Shown here piece by piece: positions 52,593-61,474 of a stretch of DNA of 64,000 bases. Within the stretch, counting starts at the first letter, position 1; each line of letters begins with the position of its first letter. Position numbers and translations under genes: made by a program. The notes below the pieces were generated by a model. The model searched no databases, was not told where the DNA came from, and was given only the letters and a program-made list of their open reading frames with translations. Origin of the DNA: Terrihabitans soli (GTDB lineage: Bacteria; Pseudomonadota; Alphaproteobacteria; Rhizobiales; Methylopilaceae); NCBI RefSeq assembly GCF_014191545.1, contig NZ_AP023361.1, forward strand, positions 2,880,501 to 2,944,500. Reading direction: 5' to 3'.

Positions 52593-54452
52593 TCAGAAAC
52601 TGGCCCTCATACCGACAATCGCGAGACGGCCTGCTCCGCCATAGGTGTAGATCTCTTCATATTCCTCATCGAGCAGGTTCTCGACCCGGCCGTAGAGTTC
52701 GGCATTCTCGGTGATCTTGTAGCCGGCGCGAATATTCACCAGCACGAAATCCTCAAGTTCCACCAACGGATTCCAATAGGGCAGATCGTACTGAGCGCCG
52801 TTGTAGATCACGCTGAAACCGGCATTGGCCCGGCCATCGTAGAAGACGTAATCGAGATCGAAACTGCCGAGAAACTCCGGACGGCGGATCAGCTCCTCAC
52901 CCTCGGGCCCTTGCGCATCCTGCCAGGTGAAGGAGGCGCGCATGGTAAGATCGTCGACCGGGCGGACGCTGACGCCGAGTTCCACGCCGTGAATTTCGGA
53001 CTCGCCCGGCAGATTCACCACCGTATTGCCCTGGCTCTGGATGAGATCGGAAATCGTCTGATCGAAATAAGTGAGATCGAAGCTCATGCGTCCGTCGAAC
53101 AGCGTCTGATCGAGGCCGACATCCCACCCCTCGGCGCTCTCCGGCTCAAGGTTTGGATTGGGGACAAAGCCCGGAAATGTGCCGAAGAGTTCGATGAGCG
53201 TCGGGTTCTTCACACCCGTGCCATAGGAGGTCCGGATTTTCGTTCCGGTTTGCTCGAAGAAATAGGCCGCTGAGAGCTTATAGGTCGTCGCGTCTGCAAA
53301 GCCCTCGTTGAAATCGTGCCGCGCACTGCCGGTGAAGAACAGGCTGTCCCAGACGCCGAGCTTGTATTCGCCGGCGATACCCGTTTGTCCGACTTCCTCA
53401 TCGAATGTGCCGAACTGTTCGACATGCTCATCCTCGCGCTCGGCGAGGAAAGAAACCGTATGGTCGAATTCGCCGGAGGTGTGGAAGAAATTCGAGCGGT
53501 AATCGAACTTCGTCTTCTCGCCATCGATCGTCGAAGGCGGGAAGGTGTCGTAATAGAACTCCCGGTTATGGCTGAGCGTGCTCGCGCCAAAAATCTGCTG
53601 CCAGGCACCGTCGAAGAGATCGAGCTTGGCTTGTGCACGGCCGAAAAACGTTTCGCCATCGAGATCGCTGACGAAATCAACCGCACCGCCCGGCGGCTCG
53701 TCATCGCCCTCCGCAAAATAGGATGTGCCGCGGCCGACAAAATCAAAGCGCAGATAGTCGGTGGCCTGGAAGCCCACTTTGGCAAAGCCGGATGCGTTCT
53801 CGTATCCATCCTTCTCGTCCCAGCCGCGCGCTTCGGCAGCGGAGGAGAATCCGTCCGTACGAAGCCCGGCACCGCTGAAAAGATAGTCGACGCGATCGGT
53901 CGAGCCGGACAGCGTTACCCCGCCGGCAGCCGTTCCACGGTTGCCGCCTTCGATATAGCCGGCAAGGCGCGCCGGGCCTTCGCCCCTTTTGCTGACGATG
54001 TTGACGACACCGCCGATCGCATCCGAACCGTAGAGCGAGCTCTGCGGCCCGCGCAGAACTTCAATGCGGTCGATATCCTGTACGAGAAGATGGGCGAAGT
54101 TGAATTCGCTGCCGCCGCCCGGATCGTTGACCTCGATGCCGTCGATCGTCACCAGCGTGTGATTGCCTTCCGAGCCGCGCAGACGAACCTGGGTGAGGCC
54201 ACCGGGACCGCCGGTGCGGTTGACCGCAACACCCGGCACGCTGCGGAGAGCGTCGGACACAAGACGAATCTGGCGCTGCTGAAGCTCATCGCCGGTGATG
54301 ATCGTCACCGCACTGGCGACTTCTTTGGTCGGCGTCGGCGTCAGATTGGCTGAAACGGAAATTTCGTCGAGTTCGACGGGCGGAAGTTGGGATTGAGCAA
54401 AGGCCGGCAGAGAAAAGACGGCAGCGGATGCGAGCAGAACGCAACGCAACAT
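52593..54452 (-). CDS. btuB: TonB-dependent outer-membrane receptor (BtuB-like)
   Basis: Protein of 619 residues. Signal peptide about 1-19 (LLASAAVFSLPAFA), TonB-box-like DEISVSA, plug domain (VASAVTIITGDEL, DALRSVPGVAVNRTGGPGG, IEVLRGPQSSLYGSDAIGGVVNIVSK) and a 22-strand barrel ending in a terminal phenylalanine (VGMRASF). The start has GAGG six bases upstream. A B12 riboswitch lies in its leader, so it imports cobalamin or a corrinoid. Confidence 0.93.
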   Translation of the reverse strand: MLRCVLLASAAVFSLPAFAQSQLPPVELDEISVSANLTPTPTKEVASAVTIITGDELQQRQIRLVSDALRSVPGVAVNRTGGPGGLTQVRLRGSEGNHTLVTIDGIEVNDPGGGSEFNFAHLLVQDIDRIEVLRGPQSSLYGSDAIGGVVNIVSKRGEGPARLAGYIEGGNRGTAAGGVTLSGSTDRVDYLFSGAGLRTDGFSSAAEARGWDEKDGYENASGFAKVGFQATDYLRFDFVGRGTSYFAEGDDEPPGGAVDFVSDLDGETFFGRAQAKLDLFDGAWQQIFGASTLSHNREFYYDTFPPSTIDGEKTKFDYRSNFFHTSGEFDHTVSFLAEREDEHVEQFGTFDEEVGQTGIAGEYKLGVWDSLFFTGSARHDFNEGFADATTYKLSAAYFFEQTGTKIRTSYGTGVKNPTLIELFGTFPGFVPNPNLEPESAEGWDVGLDQTLFDGRMSFDLTYFDQTISDLIQSQGNTVVNLPGESEIHGVELGVSVRPVDDLTMRASFTWQDAQGPEGEELIRRPEFLGSFDLDYVFYDGRANAGFSVIYNGAQYDLPYWNPLVELEDFVLVNIRAGYKITENAELYGRVENLLDEEYEEIYTYGGAGRLAIVGMRASF

Positions 54453-54457
54453 GGGAA

Positions 54458-54494
54458 CCTCGGGCGGGACGCCAACACATGCATCACCCGCGAG
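54458..54494 (-). promoter_or_regulatory. Possible ribosome-site-sequestering stem upstream of btuB
   Basis: CTCGCGGG (54494-54487, minus strand) can pair with CCCGCCCGAG (54468-54459), which includes the btuB Shine-Dalgarno GAGG, with a small bulge. This could be the riboswitch expression platform acting on translation. Inferred by eye. Confidence 0.4.
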
Positions 54495-54507
54495 CCCCAG
54501 CCCCGCT

Positions 54508-54527
54508 CTTTGCGGAAAACCGCAAAG
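54508..54527 (-). repeat. Perfect 8-bp hairpin in btuB leader
   Basis: CTTTGCGG / CCGCAAAG with a 4-base loop, between the riboswitch aptamer and btuB. No T-tract follows on the minus strand, so it is not a classical terminator. Confidence 0.5.
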
Positions 54528-54579
54528 CCTCGGAAACTACCCCGGCACACCCCGTCCGGCGCTTCTCGCGCATGACTAC

Positions 54580-54756
54580 GCTTGACGGCAGGTCTCCTGG
54601 CTCGCGGCTTAACGTCCTGCTCCGCCTTCCCGGCCTTTTCGGCCAGTGGCATATGGCGCAGGACACGCCGCTTACAGTTGCGGGGGCAGCCGCGGCATGG
54701 GGCTCCTATATAAAGCCTTCACCGCGTTCCCTTTTGATCCCCAAGGGGAACCGTCG
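54580..54756 (-). ncRNA. Cobalamin (B12) riboswitch
   Basis: On the minus strand the hallmark B12 elements occur in order: GGGAACGCGGTGA, GCTGCCCCCGCAACTGTAAGC, GCCACTGG, GGGAAGGCGG and the B12-box core AGCCAGGAGACCTGCC. It ends 127 bases before the btuB start. It should repress btuB-btuF-btuC-btuD-adenosyltransferase when adenosyl- or methylcobalamin is plentiful. Confidence 0.95.
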
Positions 54757-54797
54757 GGGATTTGCTTAACACGCCCCCGGAATATAAAGAAAGCCTT

Positions 54798-55862
54798 ATG
54801 TCTCTCCGCACCGATCGCCGCAAACAGCTCGAGGCCCTCGCCGCCCGCCGCGTCATCATTCTCGACGGGGCGATGGGCACGATGATCCAGCGCCGCAAAC
54901 TCGAGGAAAAGGATTTCCGCGCCGAACGGTTCAAGGATCATCCGATCGATCTTCAGGGCAATAACGACCTTCTGACGATCACCCGGCCGGACGTCATCAA
55001 GGCGATCCATCGCGAATATCTCGAAGCCGGCGCCGACATCATCGAAACGAACACGTTCAATTCGACGACGATCTCGCAGGCCGAGTACAAGCTCGAACAT
55101 CTCGCCTATGAGCTGAATTTCGAAGGCGCGAAGCTGGCGCGCGAAGCCGCCGATGAAGTCGCCCAGGAGACGGGTGAGCCGCGTTTTGTCGCCGGCGCCA
55201 TCGGGCCGACCAGCCGCACGGCGTCCCTGTCGCCGGACGTCAACAATCCCGGCTTCCGCAATGTCACCTTCGACGAATTGCGCGAAGCCTATAAGGAAGC
55301 CGCCCGCGGCCTTGTCGACGGCGGTTCGGACCTTCTCATCGTCGAGACGATCTTCGATACGCTGAACGCCAAAGCGGGCCTGTTCGGCATTGAGGAATTG
55401 TTCGACGAAATCGGCGAGACTTTGCCGATCATGATCTCGGGCACAATCACCGATCTGTCCGGCCGCACCCTGTCGGGCCAGACGACCGAAGCTTTCTGGA
55501 ATTCGGTGAAGCATGTGAAGCCGTTCTCCATCGGCCTCAACTGCGCTTTCGGCGCCGAACAGATGCGCCCTTATGTGGCGGAACTCTCGCGCGTCGCCGA
55601 CACGCTCGTCTCCGCCTATCCGAATGCCGGCCTGCCCAACGAATTCGGCCAGTATGACGAGGAGCCGGAACAGACCGGCACGCATCTGCACAATTGGGGC
55701 AAAGACGGACTGGTGAATATTGTCGGCGGCTGCTGCGGCACGACGCCCGGCCATATCCGCTGCATTGCCGAGGGCGTCAAAGGCCAGACGCCGCGAAAAA
55801 TTCCCGTGCGCGAGAAGAAACTGCGCCTCTCGGGCCTCGAACCGTTCGAGGCTAACGCGTGA
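54798..55862 (+). CDS. metH: Methionine synthase, homocysteine-binding module (split MetH part 1)
   Basis: Protein of 354 residues from ATG 54798. It is the homocysteine S-methyltransferase barrel of cobalamin-dependent MetH, with [12 protein letters not shown] and the zinc cysteines in [11 protein letters not shown] and [12 protein letters not shown]. The reading frame stops here; the folate, B12 and activation modules are in the next gene, whose GTG start overlaps the stop (GTGA). The clean ending, after a natural domain boundary, suggests a true gene split, not a recent mutation. Confidence 0.92.
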   Translation: MSLRTDRRKQLEALAARRVIILDGAMGTMIQRRKLEEKDFRAERFKDHPIDLQGNNDLLTITRPDVIKAIHREYLEAGADIIETNTFNSTTISQAEYKLEHLAYELNFEGAKLAREAADEVAQETGEPRFVAGAIGPTSRTASLSPDVNNPGFRNVTFDELREAYKEAARGLVDGGSDLLIVETIFDTLNAKAGLFGIEELFDEIGETLPIMISGTITDLSGRTLSGQTTEAFWNSVKHVKPFSIGLNCAFGAEQMRPYVAELSRVADTLVSAYPNAGLPNEFGQYDEEPEQTGTHLHNWGKDGLVNIVGGCCGTTPGHIRCIAEGVKGQTPRKIPVREKKLRLSGLEPFEANA

Positions 55863-58528
55863 GCGAGAGCACAGCCAGTTTCATCAATATCGGCGAACGC
55901 ACCAACGTCACCGGTTCGGCGAAATTCAAAAAGCTGATCCTAAACGGCGATTTCGATGCGGCGCTTGCCGTTGCGCGCCAGCAGGTCGAAGGCGGCGCGC
56001 AGGTCCTCGACATCAATATGGACGAGGCCATGCTCGACTCGGAAGCGGCCATGGTGCGCTTCCTCAATCTCCTCGCCGCCGAGCCCGATATCAGCCGCGT
56101 GCCGCTGATGATCGACTCATCCAAATGGTCGGTCATCGAAGCCGGTCTGAAATGCGTGCAGGGCAAATCGATCGTCAATTCGATCAGCCTGAAGGAGGGC
56201 GAAGAGCCCTTCCTCGAACATGCGCGCAAGGTCCTGCGCTATGGCGCAGCCGTCGTCGTCATGGCCTTCGACGAAAAGGGACAGGCCGACACCGCCAACC
56301 GCAAGGTCGAGATCTGCGAGCGCTCCTACAAGCTTCTGACCGAGAAGATCGGCTTCCCGCCGGAAGACATTATCTTCGACCCGAACATTTTCGCGGTTGC
56401 GACCGGCATCGAAGAGCACAACAATTACGCCGTCGATTTTATCGAAGCGACGAAGCGCATCCGCCAGATGCTGCCGCATGCGCATGTGTCGGGCGGCGTT
56501 TCGAACGTGTCGTTCTCGTTCCGCGGCAACGAACCGCTTCGCGCCGCGATCCATTCCTGTTTCCTCTATCATGCGATCCGCGCCGGCATGGATATGGGCA
56601 TCGTCAATGCCGGTGCGCTGACGCCTTACGAAGACATTCCGCCGGATCTGCGTGAACTCGTCGAAGACGTACTGCTGAATCGCCGTCCTGATTCAACGGA
56701 CCGTCTGCTCGAGGCCGCCGACCGCTTCAAGGCAGGCGCTGCCAAAGAAGCGGCAGATATGTCCTGGCGCGAAAAGCCGGTCGAAGAGCGGCTCAGCCAC
56801 GCGCTCGTCAACGGCATCACCGACTTCATCGACGGCGACACCGAAGAAGCGCGGCAGAAATCGACACGCCCGCTCGATGTCATCGAGGGCCCGCTGATGG
56901 CCGGCATGAATGTCGTGGGCGATCTTTTCGGCGCGGGAAAGATGTTTCTGCCGCAGGTCGTCAAATCGGCACGCGTCATGAAAAAGGCCGTCGGCTATCT
57001 CCTGCCTTTCATCGAAGCGGAAAAGCTTGCATCCGGAACCGCCGCGGAGGCCAAGGGCAAGATCCTGATGGCGACCGTGAAGGGCGATGTCCACGATATC
57101 GGCAAGAACATCGTCGGCGTCGTGCTGCAATGCAACAATTACGATGTCGTCGATCTCGGCGTCATGGTGCCGGCAGCAAAGATCCTGGAAACCGCCAAGG
57201 CCGAGAAATGCGACATCATCGGGCTTTCCGGCCTGATCACCCCGAGCCTCGATGAAATGGTCTATGTCGCATCCGAGATGAAGCGGCTCGGCATGAAGCA
57301 GCCGCTTCTCATCGGCGGTGCTACGACAAGCCGCGTCCATACCGCCGTCAAGATCGATCCCGCCTATGACGGCTCGGTTGTCTACGTGCCCGATGCGAGC
57401 CGCGCGGTGGGCGTTGTCGGCGCCCTGCTCGGCGAGACCTCGCGCGAGCCCTATATCACCGAGGTAAAATCCGAATACAAAACCATGCGTGAAAAGCATG
57501 GCCGCTCGAAACGCACCGGCCCGCGCCAGACGCTGGCCGGCGCCCGCGCCAACAGAGCAAAGTTCAATTGGGCGCAGTATACGCCGCCCAAGCCTTCCTT
57601 CCTCGGCGTCCGCGCGTTCGACAATTACGATCTTGCGGAACTTGCCAAGCGCATCGACTGGACGCCTTTCTTCCAGACTTGGGAGCTTGCCGGGAAATTC
57701 CCGGCCATTCTCGACGACAAGATCGTCGGAGAAGCGGCAAAGCCGCTCTATGCCGATGCCCAGGCCATGCTGAAAAAGCTGATCGACGGCAAGCTGATCA
57801 CGGCGCGCGGCGTCATCGGCTTCTGGCCGGCCAACAGCATCAATGACGACGACATCGAGATTTATGCCGACGACAGCCGCTCGAAGGTCATCGCCGTCAA
57901 TCATTCGCTGCGCCAGCAGATGCTGCGCGACAACGATCGCCCCAATTTCGCGCTTGCCGATTTTATCGCGCCGAAGAAATCCGCCGTTCCCGATTATATC
58001 GGCGGCTTTGCCGTGAATGCCGGCGAAGGCCTCGACGATGTCGTGGCGAAGTTCAAGGCCGACCGCGACGACTACAACGCCATTCTGGTCTCCGCGCTCG
58101 CCGACCGCTTTGCGGAGGCTTTTGCCGAACGCCTGCATGAGCGCGTGCGCAAGGAGTTCTGGGGTTACGCGGCAGATGAAGCTCTCTCGAACGAAGATCT
58201 GATCGAGGAGAAGTATCGCGGCATCCGTCCGGCGCCCGGCTATCCCGCCTGCCCCGACCACACCGAGAAGACGACTTTGTTCAAGCTGCTCGATGCCACG
58301 AAGAATGCCGGGCTCGAACTGACCGAGAGCATGGCGATGTATCCGGGAGCGGCGGTCTCAGGCTTTTATTTCAGCCATCCGGACGCGGCCTATTTCGGCG
58401 TTGGCCGCATCGAGCGCGACCAGGTCGAAGATTATGCCAAGCGCAAGGGCATGAGCCTCAGCGAGGCCGAACGCTGGCTTTCGCCCAATCTCAATTACGA
58501 TCCGTCCGACGCGCTGCAGACGGCTTAA
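55859..58528 (+). CDS. metH: Methionine synthase, folate/B12/activation modules (split MetH part 2)
   Basis: Protein of 889 residues from GTG 55859. Pterin-binding domain ([33 protein letters not shown]) at about 1-280; B12 cap and binding domain with DVHDIGKN (histidine ligand of cobalt), [12 protein letters not shown] and [12 protein letters not shown]-binding activation domain with [12 protein letters not shown] and [13 protein letters not shown]. With part 1 it transfers methyl from methyl-tetrahydrofolate to homocysteine. It lies divergent to the B12 uptake operon. Confidence 0.94.
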
Positions 58529-58782
58529 GCCGCGGCATCCGCGCCGATGCGCAGAAAATATCCCGCAAAGTAAATCAGCGCGGCGAGCGCGATTATGGCC
58601 AGCGCAAAAAGCGCGCTGTGCATCAGAAAGGCGACGGCCGGCGCAAACAGCGCCGTCGTGCCGAGCGTCGCCATCACCGGCCGGCTGGCAATGCCCGCCT
58701 CACCGGCCGCCAGAGCGCGAAAAATGCGAAAGCCCAGCGCTGTTGAAACAGCAAGCATCACAGCCAGCAAAGTAAGTTCCAT
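58525..58782 (-). CDS. Small hydrophobic membrane protein, last gene of nas operon
   Basis: Protein of 85 residues, two or three membrane helices ([59 protein letters not shown]). It starts 3 bp after the nasA stop and overlaps the metH stop by four bases in convergent orientation. I do not recognise the family. Confidence 0.6.
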   Translation of the reverse strand: MELTLLAVMLAVSTALGFRIFRALAAGEAGIASRPVMATLGTTALFAPAVAFLMHSALFALAIIALAALIYFAGYFLRIGADAAA

Positions 58783-58785
58783 GTC

Positions 58786-61470
58786 TTAGGCTCCTGTGAG
58801 ATCGGGCTCGGCGGGCACGATGGACGCGGCCGAAGAGATAAGGTCGCGCAGTTCCGGAAGGCACGAGCCGCAATTGGTGCCGCATTTGAGCGCGCGGCCG
58901 AGCGCCGCCGTATCGCGCGCGCCATCTGCGATCGCCGTGCGGATGCGCGTTTCGCCGACAGCAAAGCAGGAGCAGACGACGCGGCCTTCATCGGCTTTCG
59001 GTTCGGCAGCGCGGGCGCCGAGAAGAATGCGGCGATCGTTCTCCGAAACCGGTTCGCCGCGCGCGAAGAGATCGAGCAGCCAGGCCGGATCGGGCAGCGA
59101 GCCCGGGGCGCCGACAAGAAGGCACTCGGCCATCGCGCCCTTGGCGTCGAGTTCGGCAGCGCGGAAAAGACCGCGCTTTTTGTCGTGATAATCGAGCGGT
59201 CGTTCCCGCTCCCTCAGCAAAGACAGGCCGAGCAAATTGCCTTCGCCCAGAGGCTCATCGCCGGCGATACGGTAGAGATAGCCGCCTTCGACTTTGCTGC
59301 GCGTCCAGTGCAAGAAGCCCTGCGGGCGGAAGCGATGCTGCGACAGCAGCAATCCTTCCCAGCGCACGGCGAAGGGCCTGACGCGCGCCGGCGTATGCTT
59401 CAGCTCCGGCTGACCGGAGACAGCATCGCAGGCCGGATTGACGGCGCGGCCCGGCGAGCCGAACGCCGACATCGCATCCGTCCAATGCATCGGCAGGAAG
59501 ATCTGGCCGGGACGCTGGGCCGAAGAGATACGCACGCGCGCAATCGCCCGGCCCCAGCTGCTCGTCACTTCCGCGAGCCCCGCATCGGCAATCGCAAATG
59601 CCGCGGCATCTGCAGCCGAAATTTCCAGCACCGGCTCCGGCGCCTGCATCATCAATTTTGCGACTTCGCCGGTGCGCGTCATCGTGTGCCACTGATCGCG
59701 CAGGCGGCCGGTGTTCAGCACCAGCGGGAAATCGGGGTCTGCCGCATTCACTGGGCCGTGATGCGCGACGGCGATGAAACACGCGCGGCCGTCCGGCGCC
59801 GGATATTTTCCGTCGCCGAAGAGGCGCTGCTTTCCATGGCGGCGTTCGCCGGTCACCGGCCATTGCACGGGGTGCAGGCTCTCGAACTCCGCGTCGGAAA
59901 TTTCCGCAAGGCCGCTTATGTCGAAGACGCGCGCCCCGCGGTTTTCAAATCCCGACAGCGCCGCATGCTCGCGGAAGATATCGGCCGGACGCCGATAGTC
60001 GAAAGCATCCGCAAATCCCATGCGCTGGGCGATTTCCGCCACGAATTTCCAATCGGGCAGGGTTTCGCCGGGCAAGGGCATGAAGGCCCGCTGCCGCGAA
60101 ATGCGGCGTTCGGAATTCGTCACCGTCCCGTCCTTCTCGCCCCAACCGGCTGCGGGGAGAAGAACATCGGCATGCTTCGCCGTGTCGGTATCGGCAACGC
60201 AATCGGAGACGACAAGGAATTCGCATTTTTTCAAGGCCTCGCGGACGCGATTGCCGTCCGGCAGGCTGGCGGCGGGGTTTGTGCCCATCACCCACATGGC
60301 CTTGATGCGGCCTTCGAGCAGCGCGTCGAACATATCGACGGCTTTAAGGCCCGCTTTCGCTGCAAGCCGCGGCGCGTTCCAGAAGCGGCGGACACGATCG
60401 AGATCCGCCTCTTCAAAATTCATATGCGCGGCGAGCTGATTGGCGAGACCGCCGACTTCGCGCCCGCCCATAGCATTGGGCTGGCCGGTAAAGGAGAACG
60501 GGCCCATGCCGGGACGGCCGATGCGGCCGGTCGCAAGATGGCAATTGATAATGGCGTTGACCTTGTCGGTGCCGCGCGAGGATTGATTGACGCCCTGCGA
60601 ATAGACGGTGACGACGCGCTGGGTCTTCGCAAAGAGCGTGTAGAACGCCTCGATATCATCGCGCGGCACGCCGCAGATTTCGGCGACCGCGTCGATATCC
60701 GGCGCATCGAGACCGGCGCGCTCCAGCGCCTGAGCAAAGCCCGATGTGGAGCGGCCGATATAGTCGAGATCGACCGCACCGGTGCGGGCGAGATACGAGA
60801 AAAGGCCGTTGAACAGCAGCACATCCGTGCCGGGATTTACCGGCAGAAAGAGATCGGCGTCGGCGGCGGTCGCCGTGCGGCGCGGATCTATTGTGACGAT
60901 TTTCGTGCCGCGGCTCTGCCGCGCATCGGTGATGCGGCGAAAGAGGATCGGGTGACACCAGGCCGCGTTCGAGCCTGTGAGAACGACAAGATCTGCCTCG
61001 TCGAGATCCTCATAACAGCACGGCACGACATCCTCGCCGAAGGCGCGTTTATGCCCGGCGACGGAGGAGGCCATACAGAGGCGCGAATTGGTGTCGATAT
61101 TCCCCGAGCCGATAAAACCCTTCATCAGCTTGTTGGCGACGTAATAATCCTCGGTCAGCAATTGGCCGGAGACGTAGAAGGCGACCGAGTCGGGCCCGTG
61201 CGTCTCGATGGTCTCGTAGAACCGCCGCGCCACGAGATCGAGCGCATCGGACATGGACGCGCGCTCGCCATTGACGATGGGATGCAGCAGCCGGTTTTCG
61301 AGCCCGAGCGTTTCGCCGAGCGCCGATCCCTTGGCGCAGACGCGGCCGAAATTCGTCGGGTGCGCGCTATCGCCCTTCGTCGCGGGCGACGGCCCGCCGA
61401 GCACGCCGCAGCCGGTGCCGCAATAGGGACAGGTGGTGCGGACCGGCTCTGTGGCGGGCAGCGCTGTCAT
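58786..61470 (-). CDS. nasA: Assimilatory nitrate reductase catalytic subunit NasA
   Basis: Protein of 894 residues. N-terminal [4Fe-4S] site CPYCGTGCGV...GRVCAKG, molybdopterin oxidoreductase domain (SSVAGHKRAFGEDVVPCCYEDLDEAD, GSNAAWCHPI), molybdopterin dinucleotide-binding domain (LNTGRLRDQWHTMTRTG) and a C-terminal BFD-like [2Fe-2S] domain (VVCSCFAVGETRI, CGTNCGSCLPEL). It reduces nitrate to nitrite in the cytoplasm. It lies 4 bp after a flavoprotein gene that probably supplies electrons. Confidence 0.94.
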   Translation of the reverse strand: MTALPATEPVRTTCPYCGTGCGVLGGPSPATKGDSAHPTNFGRVCAKGSALGETLGLENRLLHPIVNGERASMSDALDLVARRFYETIETHGPDSVAFYVSGQLLTEDYYVANKLMKGFIGSGNIDTNSRLCMASSVAGHKRAFGEDVVPCCYEDLDEADLVVLTGSNAAWCHPILFRRITDARQSRGTKIVTIDPRRTATAADADLFLPVNPGTDVLLFNGLFSYLARTGAVDLDYIGRSTSGFAQALERAGLDAPDIDAVAEICGVPRDDIEAFYTLFAKTQRVVTVYSQGVNQSSRGTDKVNAIINCHLATGRIGRPGMGPFSFTGQPNAMGGREVGGLANQLAAHMNFEEADLDRVRRFWNAPRLAAKAGLKAVDMFDALLEGRIKAMWVMGTNPAASLPDGNRVREALKKCEFLVVSDCVADTDTAKHADVLLPAAGWGEKDGTVTNSERRISRQRAFMPLPGETLPDWKFVAEIAQRMGFADAFDYRRPADIFREHAALSGFENRGARVFDISGLAEISDAEFESLHPVQWPVTGERRHGKQRLFGDGKYPAPDGRACFIAVAHHGPVNAADPDFPLVLNTGRLRDQWHTMTRTGEVAKLMMQAPEPVLEISAADAAAFAIADAGLAEVTSSWGRAIARVRISSAQRPGQIFLPMHWTDAMSAFGSPGRAVNPACDAVSGQPELKHTPARVRPFAVRWEGLLLSQHRFRPQGFLHWTRSKVEGGYLYRIAGDEPLGEGNLLGLSLLRERERPLDYHDKKRGLFRAAELDAKGAMAECLLVGAPGSLPDPAWLLDLFARGEPVSENDRRILLGARAAEPKADEGRVVCSCFAVGETRIRTAIADGARDTAALGRALKCGTNCGSCLPELRDLISSAASIVPAEPDLTGA

Positions 61471-61474
61471 GACA

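Noticed and set aside
53316-54353. 345-codon frame antisense to btuB
   Set aside because: btuB on the other strand has a signal peptide, plug and terminal F; the antisense frame is a composition artefact.
55859-55862. Frameshift or pseudogene in metH
   Set aside because: Both parts have complete domains, the break falls at a natural module boundary and the GTGA overlap is the standard coupling form here.
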